Shown here: positions 12,617-23,955 of the stretch, in pieces
Position numbering within the stretch: position 1 is the stretch's first letter
Layout: the number at the start of each line of letters is the position of its first letter
Origin: Acholoe squamosa
Taxonomy: Eukaryota; Annelida; Polychaeta; Phyllodocida; Polynoidae
Direction: 5' to 3'
Length of the DNA: 64,000 nt
Assembly: GCA_949317995.1 (NCBI GenBank)
Contig: OX439045.1
Location: 7,621,674-7,685,673 of the forward strand
The notes under the pieces: model-generated
What the model was told of the DNA's origin: nothing
What the model saw: the letters and a program-made list of their open reading frames with translations, nothing else
The model's database searches: none
Made by a program: the position numbers and the translations under genes

Positions 12617-12722
12617 TACTGTGATATTGTAATTATATGTATATTACTATTATATTGTATTTATTGTTATTCTATATATTGCTATGTTTGTATTTATTGT
12701 AATTATTGTCTTATTTAATAAA

Positions 12723-12870
12723 GGCATGTATAGGATTGGTATTGACAAAATCAATTCGCACCAAACCCAATGTCTCTTTTATTATTCCATTTTTATTATT
12801 ATAACTTGTCTATTAATATAATGATGTAGTTATTATTATTACTGGTACTCCGGATCAACACATTAACTTA
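12723..12870 (+). repeat. Ngaro split repeat B2
   Basis: Second copy of B1. Its end at CATTAACTTA marks the right end of the element, next to the remnant of a LINE. Confidence 0.8.
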
Positions 12871-14862
12871 TAAATGTATAATAACAATATTTTGAACAAT
12901 TTGGGACACTCTGGTCTACTTTAACTACAATAATAATTGTTTCCCTCCCCTTAACATTTTACAATAGAATTTTACAACATGCATTGGTACTGTCAGATTC
13001 GAGTTATACATTGATAGAGTCGATTTGGACTTTCTTGGATATAGCCTTGAATTTATCTATTTCTCTTACATATTCTAATATCAGTTTCTGGATTGTTCCA
13101 GGTTTACAACATGCATTGGTACTATCCGATCTGAATTATACATTGATAGAATCGATTAAGACTTTCTTAGATATAGCCTTGAATTTATCTATTTCTCTTA
13201 CATTTCTAATATCAATTTCTAGATTGTTCCAGGTTTGGGCACATAGACATTCGGGTGACTTTATATATGCCGTACAATTAATTTTTCTATAATTTAATAC
13301 AGGTGCACTGGAAAATCTAGTGTTTATTACAGTTGGTTTAATATATTCCTCCATTGTAGATCTTTTAAAGGCTAGCATTTTAGTATGATAAAGTCTTCTA
13401 GCTTCTAACATGGGAGTATCAGTTTCTCTATGTACAAAATTGGTTGGAGTCAATAAATGAACGTCTAGGCAAGTCTTTAGACACTTGTTTTGCAGTCGCT
13501 GTAGTTCTAGTAATAGTTCAGCTTTGGCTCCATTGTAAAGTATATCACAATAATCAATAATTGGTATAATATGCATTTTGTACATTCTTTTTCTAGCAGT
13601 AGTTGACAGATATTTTCTAGTTTTATACAAAATTAATGATTTGAAGCGAGCATTTTTTATAACATTTCTCACATACATGTTGAAATTCAATTCTTGGTCC
13701 AAGGTAACCGCTAAATATTTATATGATGAGACATTCATTAGAGCTTTTCCATCTAGAACAATTTTTGGTTTCTGTATTCTTTTCAACTTTATTGCAGAAG
13801 CAAAGGTCATTATTTGTGTTTTAGATTCATTCGTTGTAAGTTTGTTAGCCGAGGACCAAAAGAGAAAGTGTTCAGCGCAGTTGTGAGTTCATTTGATAAT
13901 AAGTCAATGTTTTTTCCTGATACGTATAGGACTGAGTCATCAGCATATAGCAAGGTTTTATGGACATTATTTTCAGAGATACAGTCATTACTATATAATA
14001 AGAAGAACAAAGGACCTAAAATTGAGCCCTGTAGTACTCCACATGATAAATTGACCTTTTCAGAGCGTATGTGGTTAGCTATAGAACATTGTTGTCTCCT
14101 AGACAGGTAATTTTCAATTAAAGTTAGATTTCTGTTCCTGACTCCATATTGTTTGAGTTTGTGTAATAATATTAAGTGATTTACTGAATCAAAAGCCTTT
14201 TTTATATCTATAAAGGCAGCCATTGTCACATTACCATCATTTCTAGAGTCAAGTGTAGATTTAAATTTTTGATAGCCTTCTTGATTTTTTGATAAAATAT
14301 CGAATCTATCTAAGTGATAGCTTAGTATATTGTGGATGAGTCTCTCTAATACTTTGCCTGGAACAGGTAGAACACTAATCGGTCTAAGGTTAGATACATT
14401 GGACGGATCGCCACCTTTTGGTAGAGGAGTCACAGTGGCTATTTTCCAGCTATCTGGAATTTGGCCTCTATTTGTAATCAAATTTATAATTTTAATAAAT
14501 TTCTGGGGAAACTTCAACATTGTTTTCTTAAATATATCGGTAGATAAATAATCAATGGCTGATGACTTAGATGTGTCTATATTAGACAGACATTTTTTGA
14601 TTTCTTTATCAGTGAAATTCATATATGGCATGTCTACCTCGTAGCGAGTACCTTTAAAATTAAATATAGTTTGGTGTTGTTCAGCAAGTCTAGGTCCAAT
14701 CTCTGCGAAAAAATTATTAATATAGGTAGATGTATCATTCATTGAGATTACCTGGCCATTTTCACCTGTTAACATAATAGATTTATTGGTGCCTTTTTTC
14801 GAGGGAAAAATTTCTTTCATAGTACTCCAGAATTTTTCTTTTTTTGTATCATATATGAAGAC
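12871..14862 (-). mobile_element. 5'-truncated LINE (jockey/CR1-like)
   Basis: On the minus strand, the 14820-13810 frame shows a non-LTR reverse transcriptase: LRPISVLPVPGKVLERL, AFIDIKKAFDSVNH, GVLQGSILGPLFFLLYSND and LLYADDSVLY. The reading continues in another frame (13810-13136) with a C-terminal region (IIPIIDYCDILYNGA, LQRLQNKCLK) typical of the CR1/jockey superfamily. The two frames are separated by a one-base shift near 13862, where the spacing suggests a lost T. The coding sense runs upstream to about 14860 and then stops abruptly, so the endonuclease and ORF1 are missing. The C-terminal end carries a 132-bp tandem duplication. It is a dead copy and its exact clade is unsure. Confidence 0.85.
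12971..13234 (-). repeat. 132-bp tandem duplication in the LINE 3' end
   Basis: TTTACAACATGCATTGGTAC starts at 12971 and again at 13103. The 132-bp unit is repeated twice with about 8-10% difference. It duplicates the last codons of the reverse-transcriptase protein and the start of the 3' untranslated region. Confidence 0.85.
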
Positions 14863-14897
14863 AAGACACTCTGGTCTTGGTCATTTTGTATCACAGT

Positions 14898-15000
14898 AGG
14901 CGGCACCACTGTCTATCGTTTCCCCCATAGACAGTGGTGCCGCCTGTACTGCAAAGATCAGGGTGGATATCCACTGTCATCTTTGCAGTACAGGCGGCAC
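14898..15000. repeat. Twin hairpin, palindromic repeat
   Basis: A 19-bp stem (AGGCGGCACCACTGTCTAT at 14898) pairs with its inverse ending at 14945. Directly next to it, GTACTGCAAAGAT (14946) pairs with ATCTTTGCAGTAC (ending 14991), followed by AGGCGGCAC again. It may be a small palindromic MITE with one inside the other. Confidence 0.7.
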
Positions 15001-15004
15001 TACA

Positions 15005-16007
15005 TTTACCATTACACCCAACATATTCAATAAGCAGCCTAGTATTCTATGTTGTTTCATGTATTGAAGGTGTAAAGGAGTATTTTTTTATGTTTTAGAG
15101 TTAAATTGAGATCCCCTTGCTTATAATGAGTTTGGCACTCAGGAGGGTGTTGCTCCTATAGTAAAAGGAAGAGCTGGCTAAAAAAAACCTCGTTTCCAGT
15201 CCTTTCTATTCATGTAGCTATAACTTTTTCCTTTTGTTTCTCACAAGTGGTCATTCAAGTACGGTGCTAAAAAAGGGGGATTTGAGTAGGTACCAAGTTG
15301 GGGGGAGTCAGCCAGTATAATATACTATAGAGTGTGTGACATGAGTAGGTACCTGATAATGCAGCTCTCTCTGTTTTAAACAAGGCAGGTGACTGTTCAG
15401 ACTAATGTGGTGAGTGCAAGTTGAATGGTGAAGCAGAGCATGACTTCTTTTGAAAAGAGGCTACCTACCGACAGCTCTTTTTACCATAGGAGCAACACGT
15501 TCCTGTGTTTAAAAACTATACATGTCAGTAATTATGTTAGGTTGAACTTGTACACAAAAAGGCCCTACAGTATAGCCGCAATGTCTGCAGAGAAGTATGT
15601 AAATGCTGCGCAGACACTTTACTACAGTATAGGCCTGTATATATCTTTATACATTTTATACAAAAAATAGCCCTAAGATATATAGGTGACTTTTTTCCAT
15701 GTATCAGACCCAGAGGTATCCATGGAAATATCACTGAGATATGGGTACTGCTTATGACCAGTGGAGTGCCCCTACATGGGTGCCAAGGTTATTGGCCATG
15801 TCAATTTTCAAAAAGGTGCCGAATGTCACATGTCGATTTTCATATTAAACTTTTAGATGCCTCCTGCTGTGATTTGTTAACACCCCGTGTGTTGCCTGTG
15901 TCATTTTACCATGTATGGGCATAAGGAAGTGTAACCTGGATTTCTGTCCTCCACGCTAGAGGGGAGGCTAGAGGGGGTAAAAAAACATCTAGAGTTAATA
16001 TGAGTTA
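15005..16007. other. No gene seen
   Basis: No splice-supported coding sequence. The words CTACAGTATAGGCCTGTAT at about 15622 and 17552 are shared with another part of the window and look like repeat remnants. Confidence 0.4.
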
Positions 16008-16310
16008 GACTTGGCTGGCGACCTGTCTCTATGTTGGGGACATCATAGAGGCAGGCCATGTCTAAGAAGTTAGCTGTCAATCATCCCCTGTTTTAGCCCT
16101 TACTCACAAGAGGGCACCCTAGTACCCCAATGGTTAAACTGTCTCTCCTATACAGATGTTTGGATATAGTCTGTGATTGGAGAATAGAAATACTCCCATC
16201 TAGTGGAGTTCAAGTGTACTTCTCCCCATGATCTGGGGAGAATGTCATCAGGCATGGCCAGCGGGTATCATGCCCTTAAATACCTGCGAAGACCAGCACA
16301 GAGTTAGACA
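16008..16310. repeat. Dispersed repeat, copy B
   Basis: Colinear with 4290-4585, with a similar order of matching words. The sequence from 16310 to about 16930 has no gene that I can support. Confidence 0.65.
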
Positions 16311-17633
16311 TAAATAAGGGCAGCACCAGTCTCGGACTGGCCCAGACTGTACATATTCTTTTCTGGGAGATAATGTATGAATTTACTGCAATGTTATTGT
16401 TTAGGGGTGGGAAGGGAGTCATGTGATACAAGCTGACTACTGCTTGTTGCATAAAGTTCTATTACAGAATTGTGTGCTATTATAGGCCTGTGCTTCAAAC
16501 TGTTCAGATCGAGTGCACAACCCTGGCCCATCATCTAGGGCTAGTCTAGGGCCTGTCAACCTACCTCCCTACTCAAGTATGACAATCACTTGGAAGTGTC
16601 CAACACAGTATCTAAGGCTCTACTGTATTGAGAAATAATCCGGCATGCCATATCATTTTTGATATGACATTGTGGTTACAGTGATTTAATAAGGAATGGT
16701 CCAGTCCCACCGTAGCCCTCATGGCAGTATTGGGAACTGGAAGATCGAGACTGGGGCAGCCCAGACTTTGGTGGACTGTACAGTCATGACTGTAGTCAAA
16801 CGTCGCATGTCTCCAGGGGGGATCCAACTGGTATAGTGCTGAATGGTGGACAATGAAAACTAGTTCCCACATTACTCACACCATGTCTCTACTGTGCTGT
16901 ATTTTCACCAGTAACACACTGGCTAACTCTGGATAGATAGGGTAGTTCTTTAATTTGACACCTGGTGGCAGGTAGCGGTTGACCCTCCCCCTGGCATGTC
17001 TCAGATTGATATCTCTGGTACGGATTACAGCGACAGTTGGTAATAATTCATACGTAGCAGTAAATGTCTCAATAGGTTTTATTACTTATAATTGCATGTA
17101 TGACAATATGTATACAGAGTGCAGACATCAATAACAAAGGTGCCATACATAGGCCTACACAGAAAGGTAACAGTAAGGGATGGTATTGAAAAAAAACTGC
17201 ACTACTCATAGAAAACTATACTGACCCATCTGGAGGCTGTGTGCACATGACCATGACACCTCTAATCTTGTGAAGCATAGTGGCCCTCACATAAAGTGGA
17301 GACATTAAGTTTGAGCAAAATTTTGGACAAGCCTTCATTTAGCCAAGCAGTGCAAGTGTCAGATTAGGCACAACACCTGGTACCAGTTTCCTCGTCTGCT
17401 CAACCCGAAAGGATGCTATACCTATAACCAAAACTGTACCATCTGGACGAGGAGGATACCTGATAAGCTCCTACGATTGGGTGTTGTAAATGCAGTTATA
17501 TAACACCCTACATTAGTGGTCACTAAGCTCTGCACTGCAATCACAGGTTCACTACAGTATAGGCCTGTATAAGCGTTGGGTCTGGAATGAGCACCAATCT
17601 TGAATGACAACCAATCTTTAATGAGTGCTGATC

Positions 17634-17896
17634 TTAACCCTTTAAGGGCTGCTGATGCATTAATGCATCACGCCAATTGGTCGTCATGATGCACCAATGA
17701 AGTGCTGGTAAGATTGCTTGCCAGCACTTCATTGGAGCATCATACCGACCCTTCGGGAGTTTATGTATCAACCCCATAGGGTCGTTATGATGCTCCAATG
17801 AGGTGCTGGCGAGCAGTCTCGCCAGCACTTCATTGGTGCATCATGACGACCAATGGGCATGATGCATCAATGCATCAGTGGCCCTTAAAGGGTTGA
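17634..17896. mobile_element. Palindromic MITE, whole copy (263 bp)
   Basis: It begins TTAACCCTTTAAGGGC and ends GCCCTTAAAGGGTTGA, the inverse. Inside, nearly the whole element folds back: GATGCACCAATGAAGTGCTGG, cut here to its core CCAATGAAGTGCTGG, pairs with CCAGCACTTCATTGG. Related pieces recur at about 22255-22385, 27725-27850, 28690-28815, 31025-31290 and 32516-33128. Confidence 0.8.
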
Positions 17897-17984
17897 ATGA
17901 ACAACGGGGTTACAGGGATGTTGAAATTTTGAAATACACTATAATTTAAGTCATTAATAAGTACCAGTCTTAAATAAGGAGATT

Positions 17985-18250
17985 CTAGGGCACCGTCAGC
18001 TGCAGTAGAACCTTGGAGTTATTGCCTTTGTGGAATTAAGCTTGTCAAAGGCCATTAGGAAAGGTCCTGATGGTGCGGTGGTTAGAGTGTCTACCCAAAA
18101 CAGATGAGGACATGGATTCGAATCCCAGTCAATACTGAACTTTCCAGATGTATTGACTTAAAGTGACTTCTGATCTTCGTGGGTAGGCTATTGGAACTAC
18201 CAGCACTAATTGGACACTGAGTCAACCTGAAAATTAGGAAGTCTCATGGA
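17985..18250 (+). repeat. tRNA-derived SINE
   Basis: It has a polymerase III A-box-like TGGTGCGGTGGTTAGAGTG near 18070 and a B-box GATTCGAATCC near 18116, spaced as in a tRNA gene. The flanks match 7543-7700, so at least two copies lie in this window. The head does not fold as a functional tRNA over its whole length, so it is a SINE. Confidence 0.7.
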
Positions 18251-19030
18251 TACTGCAATTAGAACTTGTGTATAAGGTGCATGCCATGTATAAGATGCAA
18301 TCTATAAGGCACACTTGGGGCTTAATTGTGGCCAGTTTAGTACAAATCTAATGTAATTCTTCACTGCCTATAAGTCACACCCTTTCTTTTAGAAAGTTCT
18401 ATAATGTACGAAAGGCCTCAGATTTACATAAAAGACTTGGTAAATATGTGAGATATAATGGTAGTTTAGAAAAGGATTGGACGTCGTCCGCAGCCTACAT
18501 TGGTAGCCTCCACTAGTGGCCCTACCAAACTTGTGCCTATACATGGGTAAAATATGACGCTCCTGACGCTGTGACGCAGGGGTTTTAAAAAGTGACGCTC
18601 GTGACACAGGGGTTTTAAAAAGTGACAGACGGCGACACTAGCAAAAGATCCCAGTACATGGGCATATACGTAAAAAGTGAAGGAGCGACGCGCCATCCCT
18701 CCTAAAAAGTGATGATGTGACGTCCTAAAAATTTTGAGCACCCATGTATAGGCACAAACTTTTGGTTGTGTCTTTATATAGGCTTGTATCACAACAGAAC
18801 ACAGGGCATTCACTTGCATCGTATACAAAGGTTTTCAAATATTCTGGCTGTCCTACATTGTATGTTAGTGTGTTATTTTATACCCTATGACCAGGGTCAT
18901 TACTCTAAGGTTTGAGTGAAATGCTACGATAAAATTCTGCGTATAAGCCACACCCACATATGAACCACACCCTGAGGTTGTGGCTTTGGTATAAGCCAGT
19001 TTGCTCCGGATGGCCCAGCGCTATACGCCT
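18251..19030. other. No gene seen; TATAAG-word repeats
   Basis: Words such as GTATAAGATGC, CTATAAGGCACAC, CTATAAGTCACAC and GTATAAGCCACACCC recur at 18270-18370 and 18940-19000. They look like pieces of a DNA-transposon-derived repeat. No coding structure was found. Confidence 0.4.
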
Positions 19031-19045
19031 GAGCCGAAGGTGGAA

Positions 19046-19265
19046 AAATGTACACGGGACTTTTCATGGGACTATTCCATACACAGGACAACCAATTCAT
19101 ACAGGGGACATATATAACATACACGGGATTTAATGCTTTTCGGCCCGTACACGGGACTCCACCTGAGGAACAAACACGGGACATTTTACGGCCCATACAA
19201 GGTACCATTGGAAGGCCCATACACGGGATTGTGTGGACATACAAGAGGCCAATACACGGGAGAAT
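19046..19265 (+). repeat. Cluster of CATACACGGGA words
   Basis: About nine variants of CATACACGGGA or GTACACGGGACT occur at irregular spacings of 15-35 bp over 220 bp. It is a degenerate tandem array without a fixed period. Confidence 0.7.
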
Positions 19266-19789
19266 TAGACATTACTGACATTACTGAGGGATCTGTTCAG
19301 TGGAAAATATTTTAAATTCTGCTAATTGCCATTCTCATAACTACAACTGTGGTATGTGAGTTGGGCCGGTTATGGTTGTGGGAATTTTCAGGGGCAGCTT
19401 CACTCCTCAAGAAACTTTTAGGGTGAAAATAGTCCTGAGACACATATGCCAGTACCCCAATCACAATCCAGCATTTACCAGTTCAAGGGTAGGCCTCCAC
19501 CTTAGCCTATTGGCAGAGATGTGATACACACAGGCCGGGGACACAGGTTATTTGTAATGAAAACTATGCTAGCTGCTACTGTATGTTCTGGTCATTTGTC
19601 CTATATACAGGTACCGCCTTTCTTCTACTGTGACTGGGATACTTGATAAAGCCGTTGGCAATGTTTTTCTTTTGTATGGAGCTCATTTTTTCAAATGGCA
19701 AACATTGCAGAACAGAAAGTGTAAACTATGTTGTTTAAGTGCCACGGAGATGATACTCACTGATTGCTTGGAGCTCAGAAATTATTCTA

Positions 19790-19992
19790 CACTGTAAAAG
19801 AATGTTGTCAAAATAACACTGGAATCCTTGTCCCAACGTTAACAGAGGTCTGTTGCAATTTTCACACAGATTCCTTGTACCACCATGGGGCTTCATGTAA
19901 AAAGCTACACTGGTACGCTACTTAACTATCAAGGTGGTTCACTGTTCAGTTTCACAATGATCCCTTGTAGATTCAACGGTCATTTTTTACAG
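19790..19992. mobile_element. CACTGTAAAA MITE, copy 1
   Basis: It begins CACTGTAAAAG and ends TTTTTTACAG, the inverse. Shared internal words (ACAGAGGTCTGT, GATTCAACGGTCATTTTTTA) place it in one family with 26291-26430 and 30530-30742. Confidence 0.65.
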
Positions 19993-19994
19993 GC

Positions 19995-20712
19995 TAATAT
20001 TCAATAGAAAATAGCTGGGATGAATGATATTAGCAAAGAAAAATCAGATTTCATGAAAGGTTACCTAATGTGGCATTTTTTTAACCTCTTATTGACTGCA
20101 TATTGTATACGCCTAGGTCTGCTCATGTTACCTCTGCTTTCATACTGTCATTATGTTCATTAATCAAGAATTTCGCTATATCAATTGACAGTGTTATATA
20201 TGTAGAGAGAGCACACAATTATGTTCCAATAGAACGGTATACTGTGACTTGACTGGAAGAATGATGGAAACTTTATGTTACATATCTAAGGAGGATTAAG
20301 GTCAACAATTAACCAATCTTTGCTTTCACTCAGAAATCAAAGAGTTTGGAGTAGATTTCTTTATGATTTATTCATAACAAATGGCCCTTGGTAATCATTT
20401 GCTTATCGTGGATTAATGCACAAAAGTTGGTATTATGCACCAGTAAACTCCAGGCAGGTGTTGCTTTGGTGCATCTTGCTGAAAAATGTGTTTGTCTTCG
20501 TCCAGCTTACATTTGCTTAAAAAAATGTTGTTTTTCTGTGTACCTTTATTGCAAAAACAATGTAGTTCTGACATAAAAGAATTACCAGAAAAAATACATG
20601 TATTTCTTTCTAAGCATTATTCAACATCCCATAACATTTTTAAGACCTAGCCTATTAGCAGTCGTGGTAGTCATATTTTTATTGTGTAAAGATCGGCCAT
20701 TACGGTACCTTA
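19995..20712. other. No gene seen
   Basis: A-rich sequence with short open frames only, no splice context. The downstream neighbour is a G-rich MITE. Confidence 0.4.
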
Positions 20713-21033
20713 GGGATTGATCATTTTTAACAACAGGGGGGGGCTGGTGGGTTTACACGCGGATGAGGGAAAAAAGTTTCGACCCCCCCTCTCGAGGGTA
20801 TAAAATTTTTTTGACCCCCATAAGGGACAAAACGAACGAACGAACGTCCCCTTTTAACCTATAGTAATGCATGGGGTTTTCCACTGAAAACAGGTGAAAT
20901 TATTTTGCCCCCCCCATCAGAGGTGTTGAAAAAATTCTGACCCCCCCTGTCAAGGGGTTAAAAAGAATTCTGACCCCCCCCTCAAACCCACCAGCCCCCC
21001 CCCCCCCCTGTTGTTAAAAAAATGATCACTGCC
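20713..21033. mobile_element. G-rich MITE, copy 3
   Basis: It starts TTA-GGGATTGATCATTTTTAA and ends with the inverse TGTTGTTAAAAAAATGATCA followed by TTA. Poly-G and poly-C runs occupy the subterminal parts. Confidence 0.7.
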
Positions 21034-21035
21034 TT

Positions 21036-22254
21036 ACCTGACAAGAGGCCTGACCTGACCTTCTGACTCCTGCCCTCATTGTGCAGTCATCTGTGTCAGC
21101 CATTACTTAAAGTAAGGCCTAGTGGGTGTTAAATATTGTGCACTCCCACTATGCTTAGACCTATAACAGAATCCTATCGCCACAGACCTCTATACCAGGA
21201 CATGTTAATATGGACGAGGCAAACTGCAGAAGTCCAGCACAGTGAGACTCTATTAGAATTTCAGCAGCGGATTAGTATCTAGTTAGGGAATATTGCACGG
21301 GGCATGGCTGTGGGAGTGCTCTAGACTGTATTGAGACATTAAGGGGCCTTATAGACCAAAGCCATGACCAAGTGCATTATTCCTGTTATAACACAGAAAA
21401 ATCACCCATCCCATCAGCCGTCTGAAAACACATGAATATCAATTGTGTAGTCTAAAGGAGAGATGGAGTTAACCTGCCTTGCTGGGAGTGCATTATCCAC
21501 CTAGATAATGCACGGTCAACCAGCCAATCAAAACGCAGCATTAAGGATAATGCACTATGACTTTGCCCAACCATGTTATAATCCTGGATAACTGTTGTTA
21601 AAATGGGTGTAGTTAAAGACTGTATAGTTTATAAGGCCACTTTTACATCCAGGCTGACCGCCGTATTCATTCACTGAGTTCTATAAATGTGTGAATTTAT
21701 ACCTCACGGCACCGGTATACCTTGTAAGTTACTGACATTTAAAGATGTACAGGTGTGGGAACAAAGCTGCCACCTAGTGTCATACCACTGGGTTAGAAAA
21801 TAAATGTGGATGAAAATGTAATGATGACCACAAAATAACTCAAACATTTGAACAACAATCCATAGTACGTTTATCATGATAATGTATGTTTTTGATACAG
21901 AGGAATTTGAGGTCAAATTGGCCCACCAATATGATGCTATATCACTTCCAACAACTAGTTCTTATTTCCCCCGCCATATTTCAGGCAATATGCATACAAT
22001 AATGGCTGTTTAAATCTTGGGGTCTTAATTAAGTGTCCATCTCGAATAACCATCTCAGGGGCATACAGGATTGAAATTGATCTTAAGCGCTAAAAGCTAA
22101 TTTCAAATAAGTGCCTTTTTCATATTAGTACTTCCGGTAAAGCCCAAGCTCCACTAGGCGTCACAGGGCGGCAGCGTCACAGGCGGCACAGGTTTGGGGT
22201 ATCCTTTCTGCTGGCCAGTAGAGGAACGCAGGGTTTCATGTCCATGTCAATTTC
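21036..22254. other. No gene seen
   Basis: No coding structure was found. The words GGGCGGCAGCGTCACAGGCGG near 22165 (given as two short parts GGGCGGCAG and GGCGGCAC) resemble part of the hairpin at 14.9 kb. Confidence 0.4.
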
Positions 22255-22377
22255 ACCATGTATCAGCATGACGCATGAATGTAGCCCTAACCAGTTACTC
22301 ACCAGGGCTGCATTCATGCATCATGATGACCAATGGGCATGGTACATGAATGCATCAGTGGCCTTTAACCCATTGAG

Positions 22378-22470
22378 GGCTAGCATCGACTAAAGTCGAC
22401 ACCATGGTAGGCCTAGCATCGACTAAAGTCGACACCATGGCAGGCCTAGCTCCGACTATAGTCGACGCCA
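22378..22470 (+). repeat. 33-bp palindromic tandem repeat, 3 copies
   Basis: TAGCATCGACTAAAGTCGAC starts at 22381 and 22414, with a more diverged third unit at 22447. Each unit has the dyad TCGACT-AAAGTCGA. The array sits next to a TTTAACCCATTGAGGG end of the palindromic MITE family, so it may be an internal expansion of such an element. Confidence 0.75.
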
Positions 22471-22474
22471 GTTA

Positions 22475-23194
22475 TATAGGATTATTATAGGAATTGAAAA
22501 TAGGCTTGTCCTCTACGAACTATCCTTTTTTCAGAGGCCGTCCCCATGGCCAGGGCAACAATTTTTGCTCTGCCCTTGAAGGGTTAAATGGCTAGAGTCA
22601 TGAAACTGTGCCTGACAGGTGCATGTATACATACATATAGAGGAGGTAATGTTTACACTTGGCTGCACTTTGTATTGCCTGACCTGCACTAGCCACACAG
22701 CCGCAGCAGCGGTACATATCACACAGTCTTTTCTTTAACCTGTATGTTATTGTTTACAATATATATGCACGCAGTATCCTTTCTGCTAGTCTCCCCAATC
22801 AAGAATCAAAGCTTCTTGCCCAAATGCCAATGAACCAGTTTAGTTTTTACAAAAAGCCCCAGGTGGCAGTACAGTAGTACACAAATGCACAAGAAATCTC
22901 TGTAAAAAAAAAACGACCTAGATTTAGTCACAATAACAAAGGGAAAAGTGTTTTGCACAGGAAAGCTGTCGCGACTGTGCCACTGGTGGATCCCTGGCTT
23001 ATCTTATCCTAAATTAACCTGCAGTCTAACCTAGGTTCACACACATTGACATATACTAGGTTATCTGGGGCTATAGCTACATATGGACCTCATACCAATC
23101 TGCCTTGCTTGATGCAATTACAAAGATTTTAAAGGAGTTCTTCTTACACTATACCAATTAACTTCAGGCTATCCAAGCTTCAGATGCAGTTATA
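22475..23194. other. No gene seen
   Basis: A remnant CCCTTGAAGGGTTAA near 22572 marks the other end of a palindromic repeat. The remainder may be 3' flank of the candidate gene at 23195-23520. No poly(A) signal was found close to that stop. Confidence 0.35.
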
Positions 23195-23520
23195 TTAATT
23201 AAGGTCACAAGCTCGGAGTTGCTTATCTCTGAGCAAATCTGATAACAACCACGTATCTATTTCCTCTACTGACCTACAGCTAACCCAATATTCAGCCACA
23301 GCATCTTGAACTTCACTTCTCATGTCACCAAGGAATTGCCTAATTTGTGAACCTTGAACCTTAGGTTCATAATCATTGGATTAAGAAATATACTCAAGAT
23401 TTTATTCCCTGCAGGAGGATCTTGATTTTCACCTAAGCTGGAACATACATGAACAATATTGAGTGTGATATAGATTGAAAACAGATATATGTGTATATTC
23501 ATATGCCTTTTTCTCAGCAT
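23195..23520 (-). CDS. Candidate small secreted protein, two exons (81 aa)
   Basis: This is a weak model on the minus strand. Exon 1 (23520-23433) starts at an ATG and encodes a basic start followed by a hydrophobic stretch (IYLFSIYITLNIVHVCS), which would suit a signal peptide. It ends at a GTGAAA donor. Exon 2 (23352-23195) follows an AG acceptor and keeps frame after an 80-bp intron. It encodes a charged, helical-looking tail (GDMRSEVQDAVAEYW, LSDLLRDKQLRACDLN) and a stop. The exon phases fit (88 + 158 bases, 81 codons). I do not recognise the family. The donor and acceptor are only average and there is no clear poly(A) signal, so exon 2 could instead belong to a longer gene or to none. 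Confidence 0.3.
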
Positions 23521-23524
23521 TGCG

Positions 23525-23955
23525 TAAGCCGGCCGGCCCCGGTCATAAGCCGGGGGGTGAGTTCAGGCAAAATCTATAAGCCTGTTTTGGTGCATTTTAG
23601 ACTTTTGCAAAAACCCCAGTCATAAGCCGGGGGGTGAGTTTAGCCCCTTGACCCCCCCTTACCCCCCCCTAAAACTAAAAAATCTCACCAATTCTTGAGG
23701 AAAATCAGCCATATTTCTATCAATTTTTTATTGATGTCTTATAGAAAACATATTGAAATGAACTTGTATGGTAAAAATCGTACATATTAAAGTAATTTTA
23801 TTTTCTACTGATTTCTATTGAAATTGGTTAAAAATAACTTAAACTTTTTAAAAACCCCGGTCATGAGCCGGGGGGGACTTTGGGGAAAATTTAGTAGCCG
23901 GTTTGGGCCCAAAATAGGGAAAAAAATCCGGCTTATGACCGGGGATTTACGATAA
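23525..23955. mobile_element. TIR element with CCCCGGTCATAAGCCGG ends
   Basis: CCCCGGTCATAAGCCGG at 23537-23553 returns as an exact 17-bp inverse at 23928-23944. Two further internal copies lie near 23612 and 23854. The element encodes nothing and looks like a non-autonomous DNA transposon or a short tandemly built repeat. Confidence 0.65.

Larger units (their letters stand above)
8149..12870 (+). mobile_element. Ngaro-type DIRS-order retroelement, nearly whole
   Basis: The element has the split-direct-repeat plan A1 - genes - B1 - A2 - B2 that is known for Ngaro, PAT and relatives of the DIRS order. A1 (8149-~8350) repeats as A2 (12411-~12616), and B1 (12263-12410) repeats as B2 (12723-12870). 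In order it carries a Gag-like frame with zinc-finger motifs, reverse transcriptase with RNase H, and a tyrosine recombinase. I see no DAM-like methyltransferase between RNase H and recombinase, which is why I call it Ngaro rather than DIRS1 or PAT. The repeat copies differ by about 2-3%, so the insertion is fairly young. The proteins appear broken, with perhaps two or three breaks; treated here as a fossil. Confidence 0.85.
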
